From Pseudoips prasinana (lineage: Eukaryota; Arthropoda; Insecta; Lepidoptera; Nolidae): a DNA stretch of 64,000 nt. Position numbers and translations under genes: made by a program. The stretch is from contig OX621258.1 in the NCBI GenBank assembly GCA_951640165.1, positions 6,409,501 to 6,473,500 on the forward strand, in the 5' to 3' direction. Below are positions 20,540-33,417 of the stretch, piece after piece; the stretch's first letter is position 1, and each line of letters starts with the position of its first letter. The notes beneath the pieces are model-generated. The model searched no databases. It worked only from the letters and a program-made list of their open reading frames with translations, and was not told the DNA's origin.

Positions 20540-23310
20540 CTAGGTAACTGCAATGAAAGACAAAATCACAATAAAATGAACTTTAATTCATTGGGTTAAT
20601 AATACAGTACGTTTTATTTATACTTAAAATTAAGTAAAATTGGTATCAGCCCTTTAATCTATGCAAAAAATACAATGTTGCAAACCTAAAAAACGAATTT
20701 AATATTTTTTTACACTGGTAATACGATTCGAAGTGTAATCACAATTTTGTACTTAACAATTACTTGTTACGGTAATTCATATAATTTCATTAGTTAAAAT
20801 TAGTAACTTAATTAACTAAGCAGCTGTATTAGATGTAGTTTTCAAAATATTTTCATACTGTGTCTACATTACCGAGCAAAAATATTCGATTCGATATTAC
20901 ATTAGAAATATACGCCTTAGCCTCACGGCTATGGATGGTCCAATAATGTAGACATGGCATGAATCAGGAGCTGCCAATCAAGAATAAATAATTTCGAAAC
21001 TTTTGTTCAGACTTAAATATTAAAAATTTAACAGACATGCAAAATCTGCGTTCCGTTCAGCACAATACTATATTTTTTATTTACACTATTCGGTAACATA
21101 ATTGCATTTAAGCGTGCAGAAATAGGTTCTTAGCTCCCTAAAAAGGGGGTCAAAATACCAACATCTCGTCAAACATAAGTTTTGACAATGATTTAGCAAC
21201 TCAATATGGCTGCCACATAATATATATAAAAGCATCCTTATGACAATTAATTTATCACTTAAATAAACTTAATATGAAATAGTTTAAAACAATTTAAAAT
21301 GCACATAGTTTTGATGGTGATGAATTGTGATATAAGTACAAAAATAAAATAAATATATCCACCATAGTGTTTCAATTTTAAAAACTGGCACCATCTTAAA
21401 TTAGCTGTCAGTTATGAGCGCGAAATTTGAAACTGCGTCACTATGAAAATTTATTTTAAAATTGGATTTGTATTTAAAATTATGTATACATACTTTAGCG
21501 ATTCTTACATATATATTTGGAACATAATTTCAAAATCACACGCTTATAAATACACACTCTACTGTTTATGATTATCATGCAATAATCTATGGTATATAAC
21601 ATGGTAAAAAAGGGGAAAATATTGAAAATGTTATCGATTTACCCACATTTAAGTTTATTTTGCATCTTAACCAGAAGTTGCTTACTTATAAAAGTAGTAA
21701 ATTATACAAGTGATTTCCATTATTTTACCTTTTTAAAACATATAATTTAGTCTCCCAATCGATTTTGTATATTTTTCAGTCTTATACAAGGCACCGATAA
21801 AATTCAATTTTGTATATTTATAAAAAAATAGTTGCCACTCGAATAATATACGAATAAAATTCATTCATGATAAAATTGGCACTTTTATTATCAACTTTGC
21901 CCGACTAAAATCGAATGATAATCTGTTCCAATAGGGAAAAGGAATGTTATGAGGCCATTTTGAACTTATCTTCTCACTTTTGAAATCCACGAATGAAATA
22001 GGAAAAGCTGTATAAAATGGATTCAACCCATCTATTTAAAGGAAATCTAATGTATATTAGCATCATTTTTATTTAGTTTACCTACAATATATTTCTTACT
22101 TTAACCGGGCAAAATTGATAATTATATTTTATTGCTAAAATCGAGATATTTTGATTGCAATATGGCTATTAAAATATATTCGTACATAAAATATTTTACA
22201 TTTACACCAATATAATGTATCTTGCGTAGTTATATCTATACTAAAAGCTGGTAAGTTTAATATTATGGATTATTGATAAAATATGTAGAAGTTAAAATTT
22301 CATATGTGTGTGGTAATAAAGTCCTGGCCATTTTTTATTTTACCCTAATATTAAAATTGACCACGTTAAGGCAAGATTAGTACCAATCTGTTATAAACTT
22401 CGTACAAAAATTGCTGTATTTACTTTAACTATTCGGATTGGTATTCATCCTATTATGTAATAAGTACTATTATTTTGTGACATATTAATGAGAATACGGA
22501 CGGTACATATAATTCGATTTATTTCCATGAATCTGCCTTATGAGCAAAAATATGATTTATTATTAAAATAAAATTGAAACATGATATAGCTTTTTACTTA
22601 TTTACGCTCTAAATGAAATTATTTATTCCTCTATAGAACTACTCTGGCTTTGTTAAATATTACTAAAATCCGTTATTATTTCAAAAGAATCACTTTACTC
22701 CAAAAAGGCGAACGACCATAGAGAAACCATAGACAGTGAATAAAACATCTCCAAATATTAATAAAACCTAAATATTTGAGAGAAAATTGTACTCATGAGT
22801 AAAGTTTAAATTTAGCCGTTTAAATATATATGTATTTACTCCGTATAAAGCTGCAATATTCAATGTTGAACAAAAATATTAAATAAAATGACTGAAGATA
22901 ACGCCATATTGGAGTAAAATTACTTGAAACTGATAAGATGCATTGACTATAGAAGAATAGAAAACAGATATTTCAATCTTCAAATGCCTGGGTCCTAAAA
23001 CATTCTAAATTTAAATGTTTTTTTTTTATTGTGTCTGATAGGATCCGACCACTTGTGGCACGCCACTATGCCTTAGCTTGGTAACAAACTGCCTAATGGA
23101 CATTTCGTCTACTTCCAGAAGAACAAGTTCTAAATATAAAAGACGAGTGTGTCATTGACACAAAACGTTCCATACTCAAATTAGACGGTTAATTCTGTTG
23201 ACATAACTGAACATTCTTAATTCAAATTTCGAATGTTATGTAAAAGAACGTTCTAAATTCAAAAAAGACCTGTCTAAAGGAGAAAATATACCTAGATTTT
23301 GGTTCTCATG
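20540..23310. other. Duplicated intergenic DNA, no gene seen
   Basis: AT-rich, collinear with 40300-43080; the part from about 21385 is also collinear with 42-2150. No frame longer than chance, and no splice-flanked exon found on either strand. It separates the convergent 1220-residue gene and PHLDB tail and probably includes their 3' UTRs. Confidence 0.7.
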
Positions 23311-23314
23311 TGAT

Positions 23315-24797
<1,483 letters not shown>

Positions 24798-25146
24798 CTG
24801 CAATATGCAAATGGACTCAGTAACAGTTTGATACATTCAAATTAACGTTAGTAACGATTGTCTTCATTCTATAAATGTGTCACCGCCGTGGGAGTATAAT
24901 AATAATAATAAAAAAAAGAGTGTTTATACACGTAGACTTTAAAAAGCGTTTGTAAATAGTCAGAACATGTTTGTAGTAATACAGTTATTATTTCTAGTTA
25001 CTTATTACAGATATTTAGGTACACGGAATGTTAAAACATTTATACAATTTATTTTATAATGGTGATGATATTTAGCTAGCTTGTATTAAGTTATTGTCAA
25101 GGAGATTATGTTTAGGTTCTGACTAGGAGTGGTGGTTAGTAGACGC

Positions 25147-25436
25147 TAATAATGATAAATAATGTCCTTCTGGTCGACTTCGGCAGAGAGTCTCAATGGG
25201 AACTAGCCATCTGCACGAAACATATAATAGTGCACAAGTGTGTAGCAAACACAGGGGCACTTTCTATCCCATAACTCTCATGATCCCATGGGACGACTAG
25301 CGACACGACCGGAAAGAGGTCAGGTACAGGACCGACGACTAACGTCTTCTCCGAGGCATAGGGGTGTCATATCGCCAACTCACAGATTTCGGGCTGATAT
25401 TGAGAAATTTTCTTAACATGTTCCCGACCCGGGATT
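25147..25436 (-). mobile_element. S1 SINE at the right edge of unit 2
   Basis: Reverse-strand copy of the 45001-45360 family, keeping 'aaacacaggggcactttcta' and 'gacacgaccggaaagaggtc', ending near 'gttcccgacccggga' (reverse of the B-box side of the tRNA-like head). Confidence 0.75.
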
Positions 25437-26231
25437 TAAAGTGGATATCGAAAGGCCAACATTCTCTACGTGTCGTTGTTGTTGTCCATTGTTATAGTTC
25501 ACAGTTTATGAACGAATAGCTAAACAAGTTCCAATTCCGGACTCTGTCGAAAACATGTCTATGCCACAGTTCATTTCGCTCTTTGAATCAGTAGTACTGT
25601 ACTTTTTATACAACCTACCAAGTCAAGGAGCGAAATGAACTGTGGAACGAGTTAGCGGAACGAGTTCACTTCACGGAACGAGATTTGATGAACTAGATCC
25701 ATTAAGTGAACGACAATGCCCAAGGCTAGAACAAATTCTATGCTTAAGTCAAAGTCGTGTCAATTACTCAGCCCGTGATTATTTGTACGCAGTAATAATA
25801 CCGAGTCAGTGTAACCAAATAAAACTGAAAATAAATGTACGAAGTCTTAAAAAAATTTTCAAAGAAAATCTGTACTATATAGGAAACCTACTTAGAAAAA
25901 ATATGACTGCTATATATTACTTTTTATTTCTAATTTTATTTTCAATGTGGGAGCTTTCCTGTAAAAGGGTTGATCAAAATTTACGGGCCAAAAAACGCAC
26001 TTTTAGGTAAGGTTTAAAAAGAAATCGTTTTATCCTAAGACAACTGCACCCAATTATACCGATTACTGACTAACTGACGTAATAATCATTACAAACTCAT
26101 TTGATAGCCATAGTATTCCAACCAACGGGTATAGCTCTAGATACAATTAATGCGTATGTAATGAAATTAGGATAGAGAAACAAAACGACGTTAGTGTATC
26201 TTATTTGTAAACAGTCAAGTACCTATCCTCT
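25437..26231. other. Unassigned junction DNA with an 18-bp hairpin
   Basis: A palindrome with arms ccacagttcatttcgctc (about 25563-25581) and gagcgaaatgaactgtgg (about 25627-25645) suggests a small foldback element. The plus-strand frame 25642-26010 (122 codons) starts inside it and matches nothing I recognise. It includes a short hydrophobic stretch (YYFLFLILFSMW). I do not call it a gene. Confidence 0.4.
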
Positions 26232-26640
26232 GAAAATATAATAATAATAATAAACTTTACTTCTTAGAAAAGTTGCTGTAGTACAATACAATGGCATATT
26301 AAGGTAACAAACACATAAAAATACTACACTTAAATGGTTAAGTAGGGTACTGTCCTCTTAGATAGGCTACAGGATAGCATGTAATAAAGAGAAACAGTGC
26401 CGTCTCCTTGGGATTGAATACAGTGTTTCATTCTCAACTTCACTACTTTCATTTTATTAAGAATGTGAACGCGTGTATGTGTATGTTCGTGCGTGTATGT
26501 GGATGTATGTATGTTTGAGTGTGTGGATGTATGGATGTTTGAGTGTGTGTGTGTGTGTGCGCGTGCGTGCGCGCGTGTGAGTGAATGTATGTTTGTGTGT
26601 GTGTGTGACTGTGTGTGTGTGCGTGCGTGCATGTATTATT
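26232..26640 (-). repeat. LINE-like 3' end with long TG/TATG microsatellite
   Basis: An (AAT)n tract at about 26239-26253 leads into 'aaactttacttcttagaaaa', like the 3' tail of a minus-strand LINE. At 26466-26632 a mixed (TG)n/(TGTA)n tract follows. A similar tail-then-TG layout occurs in the LINE at 29398-30260. No RT frame remains; minus-strand Thr/His frames are translated microsatellite. Confidence 0.5.
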
Positions 26641-27127
26641 AGTTTATTTCAAGGATTGGAGGAGCGATTCCTTTTCGTCGTAACTAATATCTAGGAGAAA
26701 AGAGTGAACAACTTTTTTACATTGATAGTATGATAAGGTATAAATTTTAGAATTTGCATTGATTTTGTTATATAAGAAGGAATATATAATCAGCGATGAA
26801 TTATTACATTGCAACGTGTACCATTTGCTCCCAAAATTAGATGTATTTATTTTGTTTTACAGCTACATACGTATTTTATAATAGTAATGATTCTTTTTTT
26901 GATCATAGTATGTAATTGATTCCAAGATCAGAACTTAATCAGTGCCTAGTAGCCTTTTATAAATTTAGTGGTCTCTTATGTTGAAGTAAAGAGTTTGTAA
27001 TCTCATTTAGTTATTTTTTATATGAGTTTTGACAATGTGTCATTATATAAAAAATAATAAGAAACAAAAATGTTCTCTTTTCTTTTGTCAAGCTGTTGAT
27101 TTATTTTCTGTGTAATATTATAAAATA

Positions 27128-27240
27128 ACTAGCTGACCCGTCACGACTACGTTCGAGAGGAATCCTACCCCTACCCTACCAGTACCCTACCAGTACCCTA
27201 CCAGTACCCTACCTCTACCTTACCTTGACCCTATAAAATA
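27128..27240 (+). mobile_element. Retroposon scrap inside the Copia 5' LTR, with TACCC-rich repeats
   Basis: Begins 'actagctgacccg', the usual end motif of lepidopteran RTE-derived elements, then about four copies of an 11-bp 'ccagtaccctа'-like unit. It sits exactly where the 5' LTR breaks off, so insertion and deletion are linked. Confidence 0.5.
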
Positions 27241-28719
27241 TGGGAGTTCAAGAGTTTTGCTGAGACTCAAACCGGAAAGAAACTTAAGGTTTTGAGGACA
27301 GACAATGGAGGTGAATACGTCAATAAAAGAGTTAATGCGTTTCTAAAGGAGCATGGTGTCAAGCATCAACTTACAATCGCATATACACCTGAGCAGAATG
27401 GTGTAGCCGAGAGGGCAAACCGTACTATTGCAGAGAAAGCACGAACAATGCTTCATGAAGCGGGACTTCCTATTCAGTATTGGGCAGAAGCAGTAAATAC
27501 AGCAGTGTATTTAAAGAATAGAAGCCCGACTGTTGCTGTTAGAAACAGGACACCCGAAGAGGTCTGGAGAAGACTGTCAAAAGACAGATTTATCCAATCT
27601 TCGAGTATTTGGCTGCATAGCGTTTATGCACATTGCTGATGAGAAACGGTCAAAATGGGATGCGAAAAGTAAAGAACTTGTGTTTGTAGGATACTGTAAC
27701 GAATCCAAAGGATACAGATTAATTGATCCTATGAATGGAGAAATCCATAGAGCCCGAAATGTAGTGTTTTTCGAAAACCAGATGCATCACACTAAGAATC
27801 CTGTAGAATTAAGGGAATCTGGAATTATTCACCTGGAAAACAATGATGCTAGTCAAACTGTTCGCAGAGAAGAGTCCATAGTCAATTTACAAAGTGATAG
27901 AGATAGCATAGTAGTTGAATATGATGAACAAGATGAACAGGGGGCATCCTTTGAAGAGAGACCAGATGAAGGAGTTCTCAGTGAAATCGAATCAGATCCT
28001 GTAGTGGAAGAAAGGAGATATCCGCTTAGAAACAGGAAGCCTGTGGAATTTCCTGATCATATTACCTATGAAGCTGTTACGGAAGAGAACGATCCACTAA
28101 CTGTAGAAGAGGCATTATCTCGTAAGGATAAAGAAATGTGGAGAGCTGCTATTAAGGAGGAGCTGGACGCGCTTAAGAAAGACCAGACGTGGAAATTGGT
28201 ACAACTACCACAATCTTGCAACATCGTAAATTCTAAACGGAGTTTTAGAATTAAAGAAGAGGCCGGGAGAAAAAAGCGATACAAGGCACGTCACGTAGTT
28301 GCAAGAGGTTTTAGTCAAAGACAAGGCATCGATTATTTTGAGCAATATCTTGGGAAAGCAAGAAACAAAGAACCATAGCCCTGTCAACTGCGGAGGCAGA
28401 ATATGTTGCGCTGTTTGAAGCTGCAAAGGAAGCTATATTCATACCAAGATTTTTATCAGAGATAGGACAAACGTTGCCTACAATAGCTATTTTCACTGAT
28501 AGTCAATCAGCAATGGCTATAGCCAAAAACCCTGTGCACCATCAACGTACCAAACACGTTGATGTACGACATCATTTCGTAAGGGAGACAGTAGCAAATG
28601 GTGTTATAACATTATCATACAAGGAGACAGCGCGAATGGTAGCAGATGTGTTGACCAAGGCGTTGTTGAGAGGTAAGTATGAATGGTGTGTGAGAAGCAT
28701 GGGGTTGAGCGTTGAATGA
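27241..28719 (+). pseudogene. Copia pol remnant (integrase, RT start, RNase H end)
   Basis: An integrase C-terminal half is seen at 27241-27590 (LRTDNGGEYV; AYTPEQNGVAERANRTI; LPIQYWAEAVNTAVYL). A frameshift near 27580 moves into 27588-28375 (LRVFGCIAFMHI; ELVFVGYCNESKGYRL), the start of RT (EALSRKDKEMWRAAIKEEL; WKLVQLP). Most of the RT is deleted near 28350. 28378-28719 is an RNase H end (LSTAEAEYVALFEAAKEA; FTDSQSAMAIAKNP; RTKHVDVRHHFVRE). Nonfunctional. Confidence 0.85.
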
Positions 28720-28760
28720 GTGAAGAGTAGAGAACCAGTTGGTATGAGATTAAGGAGGAG

Positions 28761-28984
28761 TGTTGAAGTAAAGAGTTTGTAATCTCATTTAGTTATTTTT
28801 TATATGAGTTTTGACAATGTGTCATTATATAAAAAATAATAAGAAACAAAAATGTTCTCTTTTCTTTTGTCAAGCTGTTGATTTATTTTCTGTGTAATAT
28901 TATAAAATAATATAAATGTAAAAGATCACTCGTGTTTACATTTGAGTTTATATTGGTAGGACTAATAAACCCTATCATCTAACA
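28761..28984 (+). repeat. Copia 3' LTR (complete)
   Basis: 224 bp starting TGTTGAAGTAAAG and ending CTAACA, followed by the TCTTA duplication. It is the only complete LTR of the element. Confidence 0.85.
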
Positions 28985-28989
28985 TCTTA

Positions 28990-29397
28990 CATTGGCAGAA
29001 TTGAACTTCCAGTGTGCTTTCAAAATTTTTTGTATAAGTTATATTAGATTTAATGTAAGTATGGATATCTACAGTTATTTTAAAATGGGTATTTTACTAA
29101 TTAGTTCGCTTTTTATTTTCTAAAAAGTCTCAAGTTGTTTGAGGTCATGTGTGTCATATCGTCACGCTAATTTATAAAATCCTCCAGCTAATATCTATGA
29201 ACTTCTGTGTTAGTCTGGAACGTAGGAAGGGTCCGACGGTTAAGATGACTTTAACCTGAGTAAGTAACTGTTAGTGGATTACGGGATTCATTCCCCGGAT
29301 ACCACTACATTTACTTAATTATACCTAATGTGCCCAGAAGGCAGCATTGCCGCTCTAGAAGGTGGTGAACTATCGAATATGAAATCATTTTATATAA
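28990..29397. other. Non-coding, nothing recognised
   Basis: About 400 bp between the Copia relic and an antisense LINE. No frame, repeat or splice-flanked exon identified. Confidence 0.5.
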
Positions 29398-30260
29398 ATT
29401 TAATACAATACAATACAAAAATGATTTATTTCATCTCCACAAATTACATGATATTAACATGAAACAAATAAAGTTGACAAAATTGCAACTTGTGGGAGAT
29501 CTGGAGTCCAAACTAAGTCAAGGCCTGTATTTTTGCACTCCAGGCCCCCCGAAACCTAGTACCTACATTATATAAATTTGTCAGCAAGATACTTTTATAT
29601 TATTTATTTAGCTATATATAAGTAAGGCTTATTTAAAGCCTGTGTAAGAGTTTGTGTGTGTGTGTGTGTGTGTGTCTGTGTACACGTGTGTGTGTATGAA
29701 TGTACGCGCGTGAGTGTTTTTGTAAAAAGAAAATTGAGTAGATACATCTTTACTTTAATCATGGGATTTAATTAAATTATACATACATTAGTAAATATTT
29801 ATGATAAACAATATTATATAAATAGTAGTAATAAAATTTTTAAAATAGTTTGCAGCAATATCACAAACAATCAAACGTGGTTTAGATAAACTTACTTTTA
29901 ACATAATTCTCTGAGTTATTTCCAGAATTATTATTTTAGATTTATCTGCACCTCCCCATTTGGTGATACAGTAGGTATGAGATTATTGATTTTACTAAGG
30001 CCACATACACAATCCTAACGGTCTGTTTCTGCGCTGCATCACGAAGCTCTTTGAATACGTGTGTAACATTGCGAATTCTGTTAGATAGGGACTTTGTGTC
30101 GTTCACGAAAGTTAATTTTGCATTTATCACAATTCCTAAATATTTAATGCATTCAGTACGGCTAATTTTGGGACAGTTACAATATTGAGATGGAGGGAAG
30201 TTACATTTATGTGCAAAGATGGTATTTGAGAGAGCAGACACTTCCATTCGATTTTGAATA
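29398..30260 (-). mobile_element. Antisense LINE fragment, RT C-terminus and 3' UTR
   Basis: On the minus strand, 29942-30247 encodes a reverse-transcriptase end (KYLGIVINAKLTFVND; LSNRIRNVTHVFKEL; YVALVKSIISY), resembling the post-palm region of CR1/R1-type LINEs. The 3' UTR runs left, includes a TG tract (29650-29690) and ends in an (ATTGT)n-like tail at about 29400. 5'-truncated and degenerate. Confidence 0.65.
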
Positions 30261-30494
30261 TGGATAACAATGTATTTGGTTTTGGTACACCCTTGTTTGA
30301 TAGAACAACGTTTGATATAATATTACTAAATCGAACAACGTTAAAGAAAATCATCACTTTGTATAATATCGTTTGACAGAATTTTCCGTTCATCGAATAT
30401 TTATTTGCTATAACAACATTTGCGCTAATGATCAAAAGGTATAATGTTCATTTGATGTAATGTTCAGGTCGTATAACCATGTATTTTATCGAAT

Positions 30495-30808
30495 ACTAGC
30501 TGTGCCCCGCGGTTTTACCCGCGATAAACTTTATAAATGATCACAGCTCCTTCCCCGTATAGGTGATAGCGTGATAATATGTAGCCTATATGTTGACCCG
30601 ACCTCTAAGTAATATTCGTGCAAAATTTGAAGTAAATCCATGCAGTACTTTTTGAGTTTAGCCCGGACATACATACAGACAAACAGACAAAAATTCTATA
30701 AACTATATTTTTGGCTTCGATATCGATAATAGATCACACCCCAAGTATCCTTTTTAAAACATATTCTATGTACAGTTTTGACTTTCCTACGATTTTATTA
30801 TATGTATA
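30495..30808 (+). mobile_element. Lepidopteran SINE/RTE-derived element
   Basis: Starts 'actagctgtgccccgcggtt', has 'gataatatgtagcctatatg', 'gacatacatacagacaaaca' and 'ggcttcgatatcgat', and ends 'ttattatatgtatagat'. A second full-length copy is at 51833-52155. Non-coding retroposon. Confidence 0.75.
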
Positions 30809-31357
30809 GATTCAATTGGTGTAATGTAATGCAGAAAAAAAAGCATTGTAAATATTTGAAAAATTATTTATTTTGAACAAGAAAACAGTTCAACTAATCT
30901 TAAATTACTTGCAATTGCTTTTAGAAAATCCAGTTCTGTATACGTTTCAAAATTGCGCAATATGGTCTCAATATTGTCATTTTTTTTTGTGCAAATCTTC
31001 TTCTGCTTTGCACTAGGTTCTCCATTTAAAATACACTGTATTTTTCCTTCAGCTATATTCATTTCGGCAAGCAGTATAGTAGACAGTTATTAGTATAGAA
31101 ACGAATCGCTGCAAAACCGACTTCACGTAGTCTTGTCTGCCCTACCCTAGAGTGTAATTCCGCGTAGGCGCGGAGGGGAGCTCAGCTCGCGGGCGGCCCC
31201 AGGTGGTTTAGAACGCGCGCCTCCGCGGCTGAGGCTGGCCGGCGAAGCCGGCCATCAAGCCGAAGCTGCGGTGGTGGGCGTTAAAACCATCTGAGACGAT
31301 AAGCTCGCGTGGGGCCGCCCAAACCCCGCACCACCGGAGCCGTGACAGAAACAATGC

Positions 31358-31550
31358 TTGCTGGATGTTGCATGCCTGCTTGCAAGTACATGCCTGCTTG
31401 CTTGCTGCATTCCTGCTTGCATGCTGCATATCTGCTTGCATGCTGCATGCTTGCTTGCATGCTGCATTCCTGCTTGCATGTTGCATGCCTGCTTGCATGT
31501 TGCTTGCCTGTCTGCTTGCATGTTGCATGCCTGCCTGCTTGCATGTTTCA
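31358..31550. repeat. Minisatellite of TGCTTGCATGYTGCATNCC-type units
   Basis: Roughly ten imperfect units of 17-20 bp built from 'tgcttgca', 'tgctgca' and 'ttgcatgcc'. Because the unit lacks stop codons, several frames on both strands look open (Cys/His/Leu-rich on plus, Gln/His/Ala-rich on minus). I see no gene. Confidence 0.8.
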
Positions 31551-32040
31551 TGGAGCCGCCGAGTGCTAGATCCCTCTATTGTTGGTGAATCATTTGGGTT
31601 AGGTGCGGTTAGAAATGTGACCGGGGAAACAAAATATTTATTTATTTTATTTATATTTATTATGGATAACAACAGTCGTTTACAAATGTATTTATACAAA
31701 AAACACTATTACTACTTAATTAGACCAATTACAGTTATCCTCAGCTATTATAATGAACAGAATCAAAATGTTATTAAAATCTAAAAAGGTTACATTACAT
31801 CTATGCAGAACAGTTAAACAAGTAGGTATTCGTATTGTTCAAATATATTGTGTATTCGGCGAAATTAAATTAGTTCAAATGAAATTAGTTCAAATAAATA
31901 ATTACGCTAAATAAAAATTTACCAATGAATTATTCGGTCAAATGAATAATAATTCTTCGAAATGACTTTATTGCAACTAAAATTCGATTTAGTAATATTA
32001 TATCAAACGTTGTTCTATCCACTTTGTACCCTTGACACCA

Positions 32041-32160
32041 CCGTCTTGCACCACTGGTGGTGTAAAAGGTATTTTTTAATACCCATTACACTACCAAAAA
32101 GCTGCAGCACCCCCTGGTGGTGTAGATGGTATTTTTTAATACCCATTACACTACCAAAAA
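32041..32160. repeat. Two tandem 60-bp foldback units
   Basis: 32041-32100 and 32101-32160 align without gaps. Each contains 'ggtggtgta...ggtatt' mirrored by 'aataccc...ttacactacc', so each unit can fold on itself. 32165-32580 to the right shows no gene or recognised repeat. Confidence 0.8.
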
Positions 32161-32580
32161 ATAGTGCTATGCCACCATTAACTGTAGCCTATTTTTGTAA
32201 ATAATAGGCCTTAGGTACGTTAACAAAATTTAATATCAAATCAGTAGGTAAAACTAAACAATACTCTCATGTGAACATAACATATAAAATACTAATAAGG
32301 AGTTTAATAATAATACACATTACTATCGTTATTTATAATGTAACATAACAATATATACAATATTTCTATAATATAATACTTATAAGACTTAACAGACTAA
32401 TAAATAGCGTCAAAAACAATTTGACCCATTTTGCCTGAAAGGGTTGAATATTTCCAAAAAGAGAAGGTACGAAAAGCATGTGTCAATCTGGTGATGAAAA
32501 GGCAATATCTAATAATCGTAAAAGTCGAATGAATATTAATTTTGAACAAGCGGTCCGAAACTTCGCTAAAATTTAGAATT

Positions 32581-33412
32581 TTAATAACGCAATTTATCTA
32601 ATGCACGGTCTACAGTTATCTCACCATTTACTAACTGCATTTGTATCTGCAAGATAAAGTCATCGTTAGCGGTTTGTTTTTTGTTTCGTTGAGCAGGTGT
32701 TTTTAAAGATTGAAACGATATATTATGTAAAACGTTTAGTAAACGCAAGACTGTCACCGAGTTCTTGTTTATTAGTTTATTTAATTTGGAATGAAAACCT
32801 TCTAATGCATTGGTCGTACGATGACGTTCACCAAAAACGCTAAATACATTACTGGTTTGCACTTTGAACCAATAGTTTTGTATATACTTTAGAAATTTAT
32901 CAATTGCGCAATTACTATTATAATTTGATTCCTGTTTTATATAATCAAAACCTTCGAAAATTTTATCAGCTGGAATAAGTGGTAAAACCGCTGTCATGGC
33001 TATAATTCTTCTGTCAGACATAGTTTTAGAACAACCTAAGACTTTGGCTTTTTTCCAGATATTACGGGTCCAATGGTAGTAACATCCCCGGACTTCAATC
33101 TCGGGAAATGATTTCACAATAGCGTTCATCGCCCCTATTTCATAATCACAATGGAATTTTTGTGGAGCAAATTGTGGTATTTGTGATTTTATTAAATTAA
33201 ATAGAACATAATAACTACTTTCCTTTCTATTTGACATAAGAGCAAAAATTAACGGTTTAATGTAAGTTGTTTCCATTGTACTATTCATGTCACCGTGCAG
33301 ACTATATAATTGTTTGAATGGGCTTGGACAACTAGCAAATGTACCGTCGCCAAAATATTCATTAACTTTCGGAATTAGATTACGTGACTCTTCATTACAA
33401 AAAACTAAAATA
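32581..33412 (-). pseudogene. Mutator-like (MULE) transposase, C-terminal part
   Basis: Open on the minus strand from about 33410 to the stop at 32581, extending upstream of the ATG at 33288. Motifs in order: EYFGDGTFASCPSPFKQLYS (first catalytic Asp region), HCDYEIGAMNAI (second Asp region), GCYYHWTRNIWKK, and RTTNALEGFHSKLN, all characteristic of MULE transposases in animals. The N-terminal zinc-finger part is missing and the left flank is an unrelated LINE. About 277 residues remain with no stop, so decay is recent or the frame was spared by chance. Confidence 0.8.
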
Positions 33413-33417
33413 ATGAT

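Larger units (their letters stand above)
26979..28984 (+). mobile_element. Copia LTR retrotransposon relic with target duplication TCTTA
   Basis: The 3' LTR is 28761-28984 (224 bp, TGTTGAAG...TCTAACA). The 5' LTR survives for its first ~149 bp (26979-27127) and is identical or nearly so. TCTTA is present at 26974-26978 and 28985-28989. A purine-rich tract (attaaggaggag) precedes the 3' LTR. Gag, protease and the start of integrase are replaced by a foreign ~113-bp piece (27128-27240). Two internal breaks split pol. Confidence 0.9.
30299..32019. repeat. Region bounded by 37-bp perfect inverted repeats
   Basis: 30299-30335 (gatagaacaacgtttgatat...) and 31983-32019 are exact reverse complements. 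Between them lie a SINE/RTE-type copy, a GC-rich block (about 31150-31340) and a minisatellite. The minus-strand frame 30868-31062 (64 codons, Lys-rich) is unassigned. It may be one composite element, or two inverted copies of one repeat. Confidence 0.6.

Noticed and set aside
26330..26632. Thr/His-rich 100-residue protein on the minus strand
   Set aside because: Pure translation of a TG/TGTA microsatellite.
27160..27235. Telomeric repeat
   Set aside because: TACCC/TACCAG units do not match the insect TTAGG repeat and lie inside a Copia relic.
31255..31784. Cys-, His- or Gln-rich proteins from long overlapping frames on both strands
   Set aside because: They are translations of a stop-free minisatellite and change frame at will.
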